A stretch of 64,000 nucleotides of DNA from Rhynchosporium graminicola (taxonomy: Eukaryota; Ascomycota; Leotiomycetes; Helotiales; Ploettnerulaceae): contig FJUW01000023.1 in assembly GCA_900074885.1 (NCBI GenBank), positions 394,319 through 458,318 of the forward strand, read 5' to 3'. The position numbers and the translations under genes were made by a program. Numbering within the stretch: the first letter of the stretch is position 1; every line of letters starts with the position of its first letter. Below are positions 1 to 12,487 of this stretch, piece by piece. The notes under the pieces were generated by a model. The model saw only the letters and a list, made by a program, of their open reading frames with translations, was not told the DNA's origin and searched no databases.

Positions 1-342
1 CTGAAGGTCGCGATTAGGAGCGATTACCGCCCCAACGTCCGCCACTTCATATATCCTTGGCCTCTTGAGTATAATGTGCTTAAGGACAAGGAGGCAGCCG
101 CTGCAGACCTCATCTTCGCATACAATGTGCTCGTATTCTGGGAATATTCGATGCGCAATGATAAGATGAATCACATTACGGTTGAACGTGCTGCTGAACT
201 GATGCGTTCCGAGACCTCGATGCCTGTCACCGCTTGGTTGATGGCCACAAATCGGTCAGATCCTCGCATCCGAGTGGGAGATACTGCAGCGGGAATGGGA
301 ATGGGATATGATGTCGCCATCGCGGGAGTCGCTGACGAGTGA
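1..342 (+). CDS. 3' end of an unrecognised protein-coding gene (truncated by window edge)
   Basis: Frame 1 is open from the first base to a TGA at 340-342, giving 113 residues without a stop. The likely initiator lies outside the window, since no ATG occurs before the codon at 150. The peptide is mixed in composition, with a hydrophobic/aromatic stretch around LIFAYNVLVFWEY and a Gly/Met-rich tail (GMGMGYDVAIAG). I do not recognise the family. A donor-like GTGAGA overlaps the stop codon, so the true 3' end could differ by splicing. The coding call rests only on open frame length and balanced composition. Confidence 0.4.
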   Translation: MKVAIRSDYRPNVRHFIYPWPLEYNVLKDKEAAAADLIFAYNVLVFWEYSMRNDKMNHITVERAAELMRSETSMPVTAWLMATNRSDPRIRVGDTAAGMGMGYDVAIAGVADE

Positions 343-1758
343 GAGTCAGAGAGAGAGATTGGATAGAAGCGGGTTTGGGAGGACTGGTGTGGTGGGGGTT
401 GTGTGGCGGTTTGGGGGTGCTCTTTAGACCTGGTGAGGATGGATTGCTGGGATTGTTTAGAGCTGTGATGGGTCTGGTTTTGATACACAACTACACACAC
501 CGGTTGAATATGGCTTGGCATGACATTCCCATCGAGCGAGCAGCCTTCATGAAAGCGGCAGTACTAGTCACATGTTTCTACACTCTCCTCAAAGAACCAT
601 ATGTGACATGTCGGAAGCGAGAATATTCATGTACCAAGTTGATATGAAACACCAAGGTTTTTGAAGAGAAAAAAGAAGAAAGAAAGAAAAAAATCTGCTC
701 AAGTCTTGCTGGGATGGGAGTCACTGAACATATGCCGAATCTATCACAGGTCTGATTGTTGATAAATAGTCTTAAAAATTACAAACACCTCACTAACTCG
801 CAGGACAGATTAGGACTTTCAATCATTTCTTCATTCAATTCTCTCTTCTGCATATCATCAAGCAAGCTTAGCTACCCAACATCCCCCCCCAAGCACGTGC
901 TGTATGAGAATGTCACATGACAAAATCCACCCTTCATACCCTCAAATCGACCTTCGCCACGAGGTCTCATGAAAGGGCCCTGCCTTTCTCTCTCTTTTCT
1001 TCTCTTCCTTTTCACTCCCACCCCCTCCCTCTCCCTCTCCATCGCTGAAGTGCAATAACCAAGCACCGCCAACACCGACCAGTTCAAACCGAGACCTCTC
1101 CACACCTAGATCCAGCCAAGCAAACAAAGACACCAAGCCATCAACCACCACCTCACTCCACGTGAGCAAAAATCAAAAGGGTATAGACTGTTCACCTACA
1201 CTACAACCACACTGGCCCAATCATAAGGCCAAATTATGAGTAGGAGATATGAACAGCTGAGAAGAGTAGAATGGGACTGAATCGATCAAATCAGGGTATA
1301 TCGCATCGTATGCACGGACAGGAGAAGCAAAGAAGAGCACAGCGCAAGCCGGCGTACAATCTCTGCATCTGTGACAAGTAATACGATACGATTGACCGAA
1401 ACGAAGCGATTCAGAACCAACAATGCACGTCGAGAAGCGAAAAGCGAAGGGGAGAAAAGACGTGCGTTGGATACGGGGTATCGGCGAAGAAGAAGTTGGG
1501 TATGCTATTCAATCGTATGCAATAATATGTAGTCGTCAAGCCGTTAGGTCCTCCCGAGGAGAGGAAGATCAAGAGGGATGTTCGCATCGTAGATTTCGGT
1601 TTGGTTGTAGAGTGATTAAAGAAGAGCAGGGTAGAGTTGGTGATGTTGTTTCGGAGTTAAAGAGTCCGTTGACTTGCCAGCGCATTCCTTTAACTCTTGA
1701 GTCCCGATATTGACATCACACATCAACATCAATAACCCACCCATGCAGCCATCACCAT
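343..1758. other. Non-coding stretch, nothing recognised
   Basis: This region holds purine- and pyrimidine-rich tracts, for example polypurine around 660-690 and CT-rich sequence near 985-1045. Its short open frames on both strands show no family pattern. It probably contains the 3' UTR of the left-edge gene and downstream sequence of the GPI-protein gene. Confidence 0.4.
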
Positions 1759-2133
1759 CTACAACAACGCGGCAACAGCGCAGGCAACCAATCCAGCGCT
1801 GCCCGCCCAGTATGCGTTCAGACTACTCGATGCGCCACTGAAGTTCGGAGGCGGCCCGGGACTTGAAGTGCTTGTCGGGATAGAAGATGCGATTGGTGAC
1901 CCAGTTCCATTAGCAGTGGGAGAGAAAGAAGCTGATGCGGCAGTTGGACCGGGGGAAGTGGAGGTGGTGGTGTTATAGGTCGGGTAGGTGGAATAGACGC
2001 TTGCAACGACTTGGGAGAGGGTGACTGTTAGAGTGAGGGTCGCGGTAGAGGTAGCGGTTGTTGTAGATACGGAAGTGGATTGCGCAGAGGCAAGTAGAGG
2101 TAGGACAATGGTGGCGAGTAGTGAGAGATGCAT
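1759..2133 (-). CDS. Small GPI-anchored Ser/Thr-rich cell-surface protein
   Basis: The predicted 124-residue protein starts with a clear secretion signal (about residues 1-17, hydrophobic core ending LLASA-QS). It continues as a Ser/Thr/Pro-rich, probably heavily O-glycosylated body with N-glycosylation sequons at N54, N75 and N97. It ends in a hydrophobic tail (WAGSAGLVACAVAALL) preceded by small residues around 100-104 (GASSS), the classic omega-site arrangement for GPI attachment. It has no catalytic domain and so is probably structural at the plasma membrane or wall. It is a single-exon gene whose ATG at 2133 directly begins the signal peptide. The composition is typical of fungal GPI-anchored serine-rich proteins, but the specific family is not identified. 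Confidence 0.8.
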   Translation of the reverse strand: MHLSLLATIVLPLLASAQSTSVSTTTATSTATLTLTVTLSQVVASVYSTYPTYNTTTSTSPGPTAASASFSPTANGTGSPIASSIPTSTSSPGPPPNFSGASSSLNAYWAGSAGLVACAVAALL

Positions 2134-5100
2134 TTTGAAGTGTTGATTGAGCTGATGTGTTGATCGGATGAGTGCGACCAGATAGTTTTGTAGATGAGAG
2201 GGACCGTGGTGATCAGATGGATGAAGTGTTTCGAGGCAGGTAATTGCTTGTTTCTAGTTGTCGCAAGATCTGTGTAGTCGTGTAGTCGATACTATGTATG
2301 GTATCGACAAGATAGGTCGAGCGGGAGTGTTTGGAGCTATTGTATGGGATGGACAATAGGCTTTGGAGGCTCGTGTGGTTGAACGACTGTGCGATAAACT
2401 CAGTGAGTGTGGTGAATAGGCGATATTCTGGATATTGCGATTTGAAGTAGTATTGTGGGTGTGTATTCGTAGTTGATGTTGATGGAATCTTTCAAAGACG
2501 AGGATAGACTTTGCCAACGAAGTCTGAAAGTGAGATGGATGTATGTGCGTACGTGATGTGAGGTGAAGTGATGATTGTGGGCGAAGGAGAGGAGGGATGG
2601 GAAGATGGAGTAGAGTGTGGGTAATATTAGATGAGGGTCTGAAATGAGACCAGCCGTAAGTGCAGTGGGAGTGGAGTGGCGTGGACCGGGAGGGAGGAGT
2701 GGAGTAAAGTGGAGATTGATTAGGACTAGGTAGGCCTAGCCCGGGTCGGGGTCTGGTCTGGTCTGGTCTGGAGGATGAAAGCTGAGCGGCAATGAGAGGG
2801 AGGACTAGAAGGAAGGAAGGTCTCTAGTAGCAGGGTCGCTTGGGTGGTCGAGTGGATGAGTATGAGTATGAGTATGAGTATGAGTATGAGTATGAGTATG
2901 AGTATGAGTATGAGTATAAGTATGAGTATGAGGATGAGTATGAGTATGAGTATGAGTATGAGTATGACAACCCAACAAACAAGATGACAACATACGAGAC
3001 GACCAGACAGACAGACTGACTGACAGATCAACTGCATGAACGAATGTACGAAGTAAATGATTCCCAGAAAAAGAGGAGACCAACGTTAACCTTAAAATGT
3101 AAAATGTAAACTCTAATCCGATCATAAGATGAACTTCCCCCGTCATATAGTTTCGATTGTTTCCTGCCGCCGAAGGATCCCTTGAAACGCATGAAAATAC
3201 CCACAGAGTATAAGCCCTGACAGATATGTCATGCCCACCAAGATCCCAGGGCCCCAATCTCCCTAAATCCCTCAGATACTCAGTCTAATATTCAGGCCAC
3301 ACATTCAGGCTCTATAACCACCACCACTACCACCACCATATAAATCTCCCCGTCAGCTCTCCAAATGCCGTAACCACTCCAACCCAACCCGCCTCCCTCC
3401 TCTGTCTCCTCTGTCTCCTCTGTCCCCGATCCCACCTCCCCAAGAATACAAATGAAACCTGACAGCGCCCACCCAATCTTCACGGAATAGTCACGAAATA
3501 GTCACGTCACACAGCAATTTCCCAACCGCAATCTTAGCATCCTGCATCATCCCTGCCCCTGCCCCTGTCTCATCCCAGTCAAACGGGCCAGGTCACTCCA
3601 CCCACGACGAAACACCTCCACGTCTCACTGGCTGGCCCGAGCTGCTAAAGACGGGTTCCTGAGTTAGCGCAGCGGGAGATGAGCTTGGCAGGGCGGGGCG
3701 GGGCGGCTTGATCAAATTGGATTGGGCTGAGCTAGGCTAATGTAAGTAAGTACTTGTGCAAGCGTGCGTGCGTGAGGGATAAATTTTAATTATTTTTTTC
3801 GATTGTTAGATGCAGAATTTTATGCAGAGAAGAGAATTCCGCCGACATGACATGATATGACGGCCCGGTGGGTCGGTTGGTCTGTTTCGTTTAAGTGATG
3901 AAAGTGTTGGGCGGGGAACTATCTAATCAATGGATCGAATCGCCTGTCAATCACCTGTCAATCGCCTGTCAAGCTATTGGATACCCTAATAAGGTAGGTA
4001 GGTAGGTAAGGGTCAGAGTATCACAACATGACCAGACTATGACGTTCTGCCCTGGAGAGATTGATCTGATGAGTCGAGATGGTACTCTACCTATACTGTA
4101 AACTATAATATGAAGAAGGAGGGAGGGGTAAAACACGACAAGTGACGGTATCGCAGAATCATCCATGGCGCGAGCAACAATCTAGCTCTCCTTATGAATG
4201 CTGACAGATAGATAGATACATCTACCTAGGTAGGTAGACAATGACCATCTCCCCTCCATCTCACACCGCAAAAGCTCAAGTGATGACAATACCTAGAGAA
4301 AATAAGTATCTCAAGCACAAACAGGCATCTTCAATACTTCACTTCTCAATACACGCCACGTGTAAGCCCCCATCGCAAGTCGAAAACCACTACATGCATC
4401 TATCACGTCCCACCAATTCCACCAATTCCACCATTCCTACGCAGCAGTAGTCTGCACAGCGAGCGCACCACTGCATCCTCTCCCTCCTGTTCCTGTCTGT
4501 TGAACCAGCAGTAACACAACACAGTACAACAGCAGACCTACAGTGCCCAAGTACGAAATCCGTAGCCAATCAACTCCCTACCAGCCCATCTAGGAGATAT
4601 CCCCGCAGGTTAATATCATAAGTGTCCCTGCTTATCCACACGACTGTGGATGATCGAAGAGCCGGGGAGGGGAAGGAAGAGGTCACTTACTTGATCACTA
4701 TGTACCTAGATTGGGACGATATTTCGCTTGTGAGATGAGATCAGACGAGATGAATATCAATAGCCGCAGCTAATGAATCGCTAGGTAGGAGCTCGAGATC
4801 ACTTACTTATTTAGGCGCTCATCGCAAAATGCTAAAAATCAGACCTATCATAAAGTAATCCTAGTCATCGAGCTCAGCTTCTCCGGATTCCTTGAGGGCA
4901 GAATTGCCGTTACTACTGTATGATTGAAAAGGGCTCGCATCCTGAGAAAGAAATCCTCGTCCGACCTACCTTGTCCCTGAGCTGTCATCTTGATACTTGT
5001 ACACAAATGCTCCTCCTCCCGAGACATATCTCCCACACCCGATTTGACATGACAGTCCATGTTCTCCTCTCCGGCCACGCACTGAATTTTCAAAAGTACC

Positions 5101-7520
5101 TCAGTACAGTCTCACAGCTCCGCTTCTCCTGTGTACTCATGTCTCAACTGCTGTACTCTTATGTACCGTACCAATCTACGCGCCAAGCTATCATGCCAGC
5201 CGGTAAGTAAGAGCTGGATAGAACCGAAACAAAACGAAACGAAGAGAAGGAAGAAGAAGAGAAGAAATACGTCGGCACATTCTATAGCAGGAAAAGGAAA
5301 AAAAGTGAGAGGTAAATGCTGGATCGCGAGAAACCGAACCCGGTCGGCAGACAAATAGCCGTCGAAACAAAATCAACATTGCACGACCCAACAATTCAGC
5401 ACGATAAAGTGAACCAAGCCAGCCAAGTACACACGGAATCCTTCCAAGGGTCACTGCGCTATGACTAACTAGATAGCCCAATTTTACTTACAATAGTATT
5501 TCAGCACCTGACAGGTGAGACGCGGTATCTCCGCAAGGTCCCATGAGATATTTTCCCTCATTCAAGGCGCGGCATCGTAGCAAAGGCCAAATCATGCGAC
5601 CGCTCGCGCGCGTCGCGGTGCATCGAGCGCGTAGAGATCGTCAAACGCGAGGATTGGCTTCAAACATACGATGCTTCATGCTTTTTGTTTCGCAGGGAAG
5701 AGGTGGGCGGCTCGTGCGAGATCGCTTCAGACGAAACCAGGCGAGATCAGATCAGATCAATCCTTCTGGGAGAGGGGAAGGCGACGTGATCTCGATAATG
5801 ATAAGCTGGGTTGCATTGAGTTGCAATCGGACGATATGTTGGATGTGCTGATGGATGGCCTGAGACCTGTGATGAAATGGGTGAAGAGAATAAGCTAGTC
5901 AACTTCCCATGCTCGCACGTGATCTTGCCAACATCTCCTCTTGCGTGCGCGCGCGTGCGTGCAGGAAAGTAAATACACATTCCCTATCCCCTTCCTCTTC
6001 AATCCATCCCCTCCCCTAAAAAGCCCAATCCTCATCATGTCATCATTTCCCCACTCCAGACTCTAAGCACCTCATCAAGGATTCCCTTCCAGGTTCAATC
6101 TGAATCCATGCACGTGATCTTGACATCGCCAGGTTTCCTTGTCTGAATACTACTTTGAGGGATGGGAGATCCCGACTTGTCATGTTCGTTGTCACGTCTC
6201 ATCTTTTCCCCGCGAAATGAGGATCTTCAGATGTTCAAACGGTCGATCTGGAGAGTTTAGATGCTCGGAGAAGAGTGTGCTGAGGATGACGACAGGGAAA
6301 TTGTGATATTATGCATTTTGCACTCTTGTATTTGTTTCCTGCCTTTGAAGCGCCTACATTCAGGCAAAGTACTAATTCACGCGGTTGGTATCGGTTCTTG
6401 TTAGCGAGTCCTTCTATTTCAGCATCTTGTCGACGACACCGACGAGAGAGAGGAAGCTGGCCCCTTTGGCGTTGCTTGCGACGGCCTGAATAGAAAGAAG
6501 CCCAAAAGAAGTGAACTTCAATTCGTCCCCGACTGCGTGGAGGTTATCTATCCGTGTATCTCGGCCAATTAGGACTCAGCTGGATATTGCAATAGAAGCG
6601 CATTGCAAGGCCATCAATCGTATTGTGCTGGAGTAGGCACACGGTCACGCTCATACTCTTGTTTTCGCCCAGCGTCTCCTATTGTGGCGTCTTCCTGCAG
6701 AATTTTGATGAGGGTTCCTCTTTTGGTATACCGCAGGCTGAAATTGTTTTCTTGTCAAGAGTCGATTTCAGCCGAGATGTTGTTGGTATGCAGACACGGG
6801 TTATCGTGTGTGGTATTTGCTAAAGCTGCGTGTTACGCCGAAATACTATGAGCTCGGAAAAGCGACACGAGAGAACGTTTCCGACCATCGATATATCCCG
6901 GACTGATGGATTTGGTTTGCTATAATGTGCAAGATCTGGTGAGGTCTTCGCGCCGGATGTGAGTGACTTTGGCTGGTGGATTCCTTTCAAGCTCTCACCG
7001 ATTGCTTCTTTCCAAATGCATCTGTTGGTAGTGCAGCTCGATCAATTCTGCTTGCTACTCTTCCAGTGATGTTTCGCGAAGGCGAGGGATGTCTACGTCA
7101 CGCCGCATTTGACTGTGATATCCATTGACAAAGATTTGCAGAAACAGGATCTTTCCAAGAAAAACCAGAAGACAACAGAGCCGCCTTCGTCTAGAGGATG
7201 TCACTGGCGCCTGATCACGTGCCAAGAATCTCAGCTCACGTCCCAAAGAGGCGTCTAGCATTGGCCCGTAAGCTACTTGGTTGGAAAGCATATGTGCCTC
7301 ACAAGCACAGCGCTCTTCCATCTTGTGGACGACATCTTACCTCTCTTTATCTCTCCTATCAGCAAGATGCTTGAACATGGTTCCTCCTATTTGGTATGAG
7401 TGGTCTGTTTTAGCCCCCGCTCTCGATTTGGTTGTGAGTCGTGTCCGAGACCTCATATAAACCCATTCCTCTGCTATGCTGAAGTATTCGAGGATCGCAT
7501 GCTGTTTGAACATATTCACC
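2134..7520. other. Long region without a convincing gene
   Basis: About 5.4 kb. It carries low-complexity material: the TGAGTA array listed separately, a triple near-repeat of CGCCTGTCAAT at 3938-3970, and TAGG tetranucleotide runs near 4000-4010 and 4225. Open frames here are short and overlap on both strands without domain patterns. The GPI-protein promoter should lie in the first few hundred bases. I see no RNA gene. Confidence 0.4.
2857..2964. repeat. Hexanucleotide microsatellite (TGAGTA)18
   Basis: Eighteen consecutive TGAGTA units, two of them with single substitutions (TGAGTATAAG near 2912 and AGGATGAG near 2930). The array length is exactly 108 nt, so on the minus strand it creates artificial open frames of alternating His-Thr or Leu-Ile. 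It lies about 0.7 kb upstream of the GPI-protein start, outside any gene I can support. Confidence 0.95.
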
Positions 7521-9973
7521 ATGTTGCAAAAAGTGCTGCTAGTTTCGCCGCTTCTGATTGCTATCACTTCGGCCCAGATCACAGGTTACAGTCGATACGT
7601 TATGTTAACGTCTTGAAAGTTTCTCAGGTCCTCCTCAAAGACGACTTCCGATAATTTTAGACTGGACCCGAAGGTAAGGGACACAAATCCCCAGTGGTTG
7701 CTCGTCTATATGGTCTGATGAAGTTGGACCAGAGCTTCTAGTCACTGGTGTCAACTCGTACAATGGTTATCTTTCTAATGGGAGCTTTCCAGAATTCAGT
7801 CTGATGCCCAAGCAGGGTTCTGGAGGCGCTCCTAAATATGGCACTGTTGCTCAGCTCCATTTGGTGGGGAAAATTACCAATCCTCTCTCCAACATTACGG
7901 TAGGGATAGCATTACCTGACGAGGGATCTGTCGGACACTACCAAGCTGAGACTAGCGATCATATCGTTGTCGAGCTTACAGCTACAAGCCGTGCTGGGAT
8001 GTATCAGTACACGTTCCTGCTGGGACAGAGAACACCATCTCGATTGATGTGCTTCCATCTTTCAGAGGGCAAGGACTTTCCCAAGGATATGTTAGTGGTC
8101 ACTTCACTACTAAGCCCGATGGTCACTATGAAGCGTCTGGTATTTACCATAATGGTTAGAATAGATATACGGACTGGGAAATATACTCCTGAACGCGATT
8201 CAGTCCGGAGACTCAAATTCAACTGACAACAACGTTACAGGCAGATACTTCAACGGTACACCTTCTACAGTAAGTGTATCTTCCGGAATTGCTGCGAGGG
8301 GAAGCGTGAGACAGCCATCCGGTTTGGCCAAATCAACCTCATCTCCGACTACGTTGGTGGCCTACATACGTTCAATACCTCCAGTATCTCCTGGCTTTCA
8401 GTAGAGAAGGTATGCCAGAACTTCAACGGCCAGATTCTGGAAGGAACAGTGGTCTCAAAAGTGGTTGAAGATACCAGAATAGTCTAGAATACAGAGATTC
8501 TCTCAAAGATTACAACCACTCCTACAAATACTACCAACCTGAACCTCTTCTATTCATCTCTCTACTTCATGAATCTTCTACCAACAAATCAAACGGGCGA
8601 GCATCCAGGATGGAAATCAGCAGGGCCATACCATCAGGATATCTTCACACTTTGGGGGACTTGCCGATGCTCGAAAGCACTAATGCATGTCATTTCTCCA
8701 GTTGCCTACGAGGAGTATCTCCGTGCCATGATCGACATGCTCAGATTCGACGGGTATATGCCGGACGGTCGATCATCAAATCATAAAGGCCGCACCCAAG
8801 GCGGGACTAATGCAGATAATGTTTGAGCATATGCATACATAAAAGTGCTCAGGTGAACTGGACAGACGTGTACGCTGCTATGGTCAAAGATGCTGAGATT
8901 ACGCCCCCGAACATCAATCCTCCAGATCCTATGGCGCTAGATTCATCTACCAAGGAAGGTCGAAGAGCTTTTCCAGATTGGTTTGAAGTATTGATTCATC
9001 ACTCCAAAATTCAGCCGAGCCATATCGCGCGCTGTACAGTATGCCTACAACGACTTCTTGCTTTACCAAGATACAAAAGGTCTAAAGAAGTCCCACGATG
9101 CAACGAAATATCTCAATCGTTGCCGAAACTGGGGGAACTACTGATATCCAGATGCCTAACCTCTCGGCTTCTCAGGCCTCGTTGTTGCTAGGAACTTGAC
9201 TGGTTTCATTGCTGTAGGTGCCTTGGACGCTGAAGGATATTGGAATGAGCCATACTATGAGGATAGCGCCTAGGCATATTCTTTAACTGATGTTCACGAA
9301 TTTCAAAAATGATCAGTCTGATGGGTGGGCCAGAAACTGTGGTTCGTCGTCTCGTGACAATGTTTAAAAATGGTGCCAATCCCAAGCAGCCCAATGCTAC
9401 CATTCTTGAGGTAACAGACGAACTGTAAGCTACCGCCGATGGACACAAGACTTAGGCTAAAGCTCCCAGACCTTTCAAGGTCCCCTATCTGCTCAACTAT
9501 GTCGGTCGTCAAGATCGATCTGTCTTTCAAGCTCGCGGAATCGCCTACAGTAACAAAATTACAATACGAGGGTCATCAGCCTTCCGGGAAACAGCGATAC
9601 TGGCGCGATGCAGACCTAGCCGCTCTGGAACATGATCGGACTTTACCACATCACAGGACAAATAACGCTCCTCATCCACCCATCATGGTATGGTTCCATG
9701 ACGATCGACCTCGGAACCGGGAAGAGGCTCAAAGTCACCAGTATAGGTGGAGATGGCAACGGCGATATCAAATCTCTACGTTCCAAGCCTTAAATTAATG
9801 AAAAACCATGGACTAAGGACTGGTTAACCTGGGACGATGTGTTCGCTAATTGTGGAACGATGAGTTTTATACTTGGTTCAGATCCTGTCTGATGGGCAAC
9901 AGGACCTCTCCCACCAAGTCCAGGAAGTGAATCCTTAATCTCACAACGAGAATCACTAGCTCAACTTTACTAG
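7521..9973 (+). pseudogene. Decayed GH92 alpha-1,2-mannosidase
   Basis: GH92 enzymes are calcium-dependent exo-mannosidases, usually secreted in fungi. The remnant starts with ATG and a signal peptide (MLQKVLLVSPLLIAITSAQ), then breaks frame after SRY. The family is recognised from blocks scattered over all three forward frames. They are a TGPEG block after a probable intron near 7628-7660, a GSGGAPKYGTVAQ block at 7812-7855, a TRTQGGTNADNV-like block near 8790-8825, a DSSTKEGRRAFPDW block at 8939-8985, a GGDGNGD block at 9747-9770, and a C-terminal WLTWDDVF..GTMSFILG block near 9820-9890 followed by TGPLPPSP. Several frameshifts and in-frame stops separate them, including TAG at about 8485 where the family has Trp before NTE, and TGA before WATGP at about 9890. 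Almost the full length is present but cannot be translated. Confidence in the family is high; exact breakpoints are approximate. Confidence 0.85.
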
Positions 9974-10968
9974 AAAACGGAAAGAATGTCTCACGAATTC
10001 AACTGCTGCCAAGATGAAAGCTTAAGCATTTGCTTTCTGAGAGAAGTTTCTTGCTCATTCTCCAACTCTAACCTGGCCTTCCACCAGTTTTCACGACGTG
10101 TGTACAGGAGCCGAGTCCTGTGAGCTCGGCGTGTAGGTGTTTTCATAACGGATTATGTCATCTGCTCATGCTTCCGCTTCAGCTGTGATGATCGTACTCA
10201 CTTTGGTGTAGCTTTGGCGAGCATAGGCTGCTTCCGTGGATAAGAAACTTAAGTGCGATAAATACGGATGGTGAGTAGCGAATCATGCAGCTCACGGTTG
10301 GAAAGTAGTGGACGAGATTAGAACCGCGCAAATCAGAAAAGAACTCATCTATCGGCGATGCGACGTCTCCTCGAACGAAGAGGTATCGAGACATTCAACT
10401 TTATTGCTTGGAGGGTATCTACACTTTGGCCAGCGAGCTAAGGCCTGAGGCTCTCCGTGGTATATTTAAACCATAGCTACATCCACGGAACTATCAAAAA
10501 TGCATTGAATATCTAGCGCTGAAAGGTTGGATATCGCTCGGTACCACCGCTGGCGAAAGCAATCTCATGACGTGGTTCTTCAACTCCACCTTGTTATTAG
10601 CAATTTGAGATCGGATATGATAAAGCAGCGAGTAGGCCTAGCGGAAACTCGTCAAAATGTTACTATGTCCATCTCTAAGCATCCTAATCTACAGGTTGTG
10701 AGGTGCAGGAGATATAGGCTTTTCAAAGTTGAGAGATGGCCGTGCAAATCTCTGTAGGTTCTGGGTGAGAATTACATCTTTCAGATACATTTGTATAACT
10801 TGGCATATATGTAATACACATTTCATTACATCGTACAATCTCTAAACGATTATTGTCTCCCCAAGAGTGCCTCTACTCATGATTTATCGTCCATCGCCGT
10901 AAGCTTCGTCGCCAAAATAATTTAACATCAACATGGGTATCCAATACATCAATTCCAATGCGCAATAA
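9974..10968. other. Intergenic stretch, nothing recognised
   Basis: About 1 kb between the GH92 remnant and the 3' end of the glycosyltransferase gene. Short open frames on both strands (up to 76 codons) show no recognisable pattern. It may include further decayed coding sequence. Confidence 0.35.
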
Positions 10969-12487
10969 TCAAGGATTCGACGTCACCCAATGTGGGATTT
11001 TACACTTCTTCCGGGCAACGAAGGCTTCGATCCGGCTCATATGCCAACCAGAAACAAACTTCTGCCCTCCAGCCTCCTGCTCTTTAGCTCGGCCAACGCG
11101 GAAGTAATGCGCCAAATCGCACTTATCACCATGGTGGGTGAATTGATAGCAATGCTTGTCAGCCTCGCATGCATTTCTACAGTCCTCGAATATCGCAGTA
11201 TTGAGTCGTTTGTCAGGGTCCTCGATATTAAACCAGTTTTCACGTCTCTCCATAAATCTATTCGCGACGTATTCGTAGACGTCTCTGTACAGAAAGGGTT
11301 GCTGTTGGCTGTTAACAATGATTCACGCACCTCTGGTAAACACTTACCACGCCCTTAGTTTTGGCTTTCCAGTTGTTGTGCCATTTCCCAAAGTCAACCA
11401 ATTCCGACTCTCCCATATGATGAAACGAAATCACAGGCTCACACCAATGGTCATCACCGTAGGGCGTCGTTGCCGCAATTTCCCCGCTAAACATCGGCCA
11501 GTATCCTTTCATACTAATTCCCCTATCATCCAGAGCCAGAGCAACTGCTAGATCCCCACAGCAAATCGATGTTACGTTGACGCCGAATTGACTGTATAAT
11601 GGTGTGCCAATGGTATGTGCATCCGGCTTGTTCAGAGCCTTCAGAGCGCCATACGAGAGAACGTAGCCACTGCCACCATGCGCGAATTCCAACTGCGATT
11701 CCGTCCACACTGGACTTCCCATATACAACTTATCCGTATGATCCAAATGTCCCAGCAACTCGAAAACATTATCCCATTCCACCCAAGTGTCCGTATCAAT
11801 GAACAGGAACCACTTCTTGCGCTGCTCCTCCTTCAATTTCTGTTGCGAATTCCATATCATGCGCTTCAACGGCAGATTTTTGTACCTGTCCAATTCCCAG
11901 CCATTCAGTTCCCTGGTGTCTTTTCCTTCTGCCTTCAGTACTTGTTGCTGGTCGTATAAGCCGAAGTCCGGATAAAGAGCCCTTTCCTCCCTCGGTATAT
12001 CCTTCAAGATATCTTGAATGCGGTAAGACCCGACATCCTCTTCGAGATCGGAAACTAGGAGCAGATTGTTCTTGGGAACCTCGGTGAATAGTGTCGCTAA
12101 CTGCGTCTTGAGGCGTCCAAGAGGCTCAGACCCTCCCGTTTTGACGACTACTAGCACATCGCGTGCTATTGCGGCGCGTTGCGATTTGTTCGCTTTGTCG
12201 ACTTTAGAAAGGTCAGTCAGCGCAGAGGTCTAGTGGGCAAATTATCGCGAAGCCCAGGGATACCAAGAATTCGGCGAGTAACTTTTCTTGAAACACACTG
12301 TGGGTAAAGGGGCGGGGATTTACATACAGGGAGAGACGCCATTTGACGGCTCCCAAAGCCAATTATAGTAGCCTCGTTCGCCAAAGCCGGCAAAAGTAGA
12401 GCTATGGTAAGAACATAAAAGTATGATAGTAATAGCAACCAGTGCAACAACTCTCAACGGCCTGCGGGAAACGCTTCGTGAAATCAT
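10969..12487 (-). CDS. Type II membrane glycosyltransferase, GT31/Fringe-like, with Cys-rich C-terminal module
   Basis: The model has three exons: 12328-12487, 11331-12201 and 10969-11284, giving 448 residues. The start at 12487 gives a basic N-terminus followed by one hydrophobic anchor (about residues 13-27, VVALVAITIILLCSY), the usual topology of Golgi glycosyltransferases. The catalytic part opens with DVLVVVKTGG and contains FIDTDTW, a DxD metal/nucleotide-sugar site at about residues 189-191. It then has a GSGYVLSYGAL segment and a GDDHWCEPV/ISFHH segment, as in fungal Fringe-like galactosyl/glucosyltransferases. The last exon adds a module with paired cysteines (CRNACEADKHCYQF) resembling a PAN/apple fold. 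The 11285-11330 intron is well supported. The 12202-12327 intron keeps frame but uses an AAG acceptor after CTGAC, so the N-terminal junction is the weakest part. Donor and acceptor sugars are unknown. Confidence 0.75.

Noticed and set aside
2726..3257. Long minus-strand frames of alternating Leu-Ile and His-Thr
   Set aside because: They are produced by the TGAGTA array, whose unit length is a multiple of three, so every frame stays open. No start, signal or domain supports a protein.
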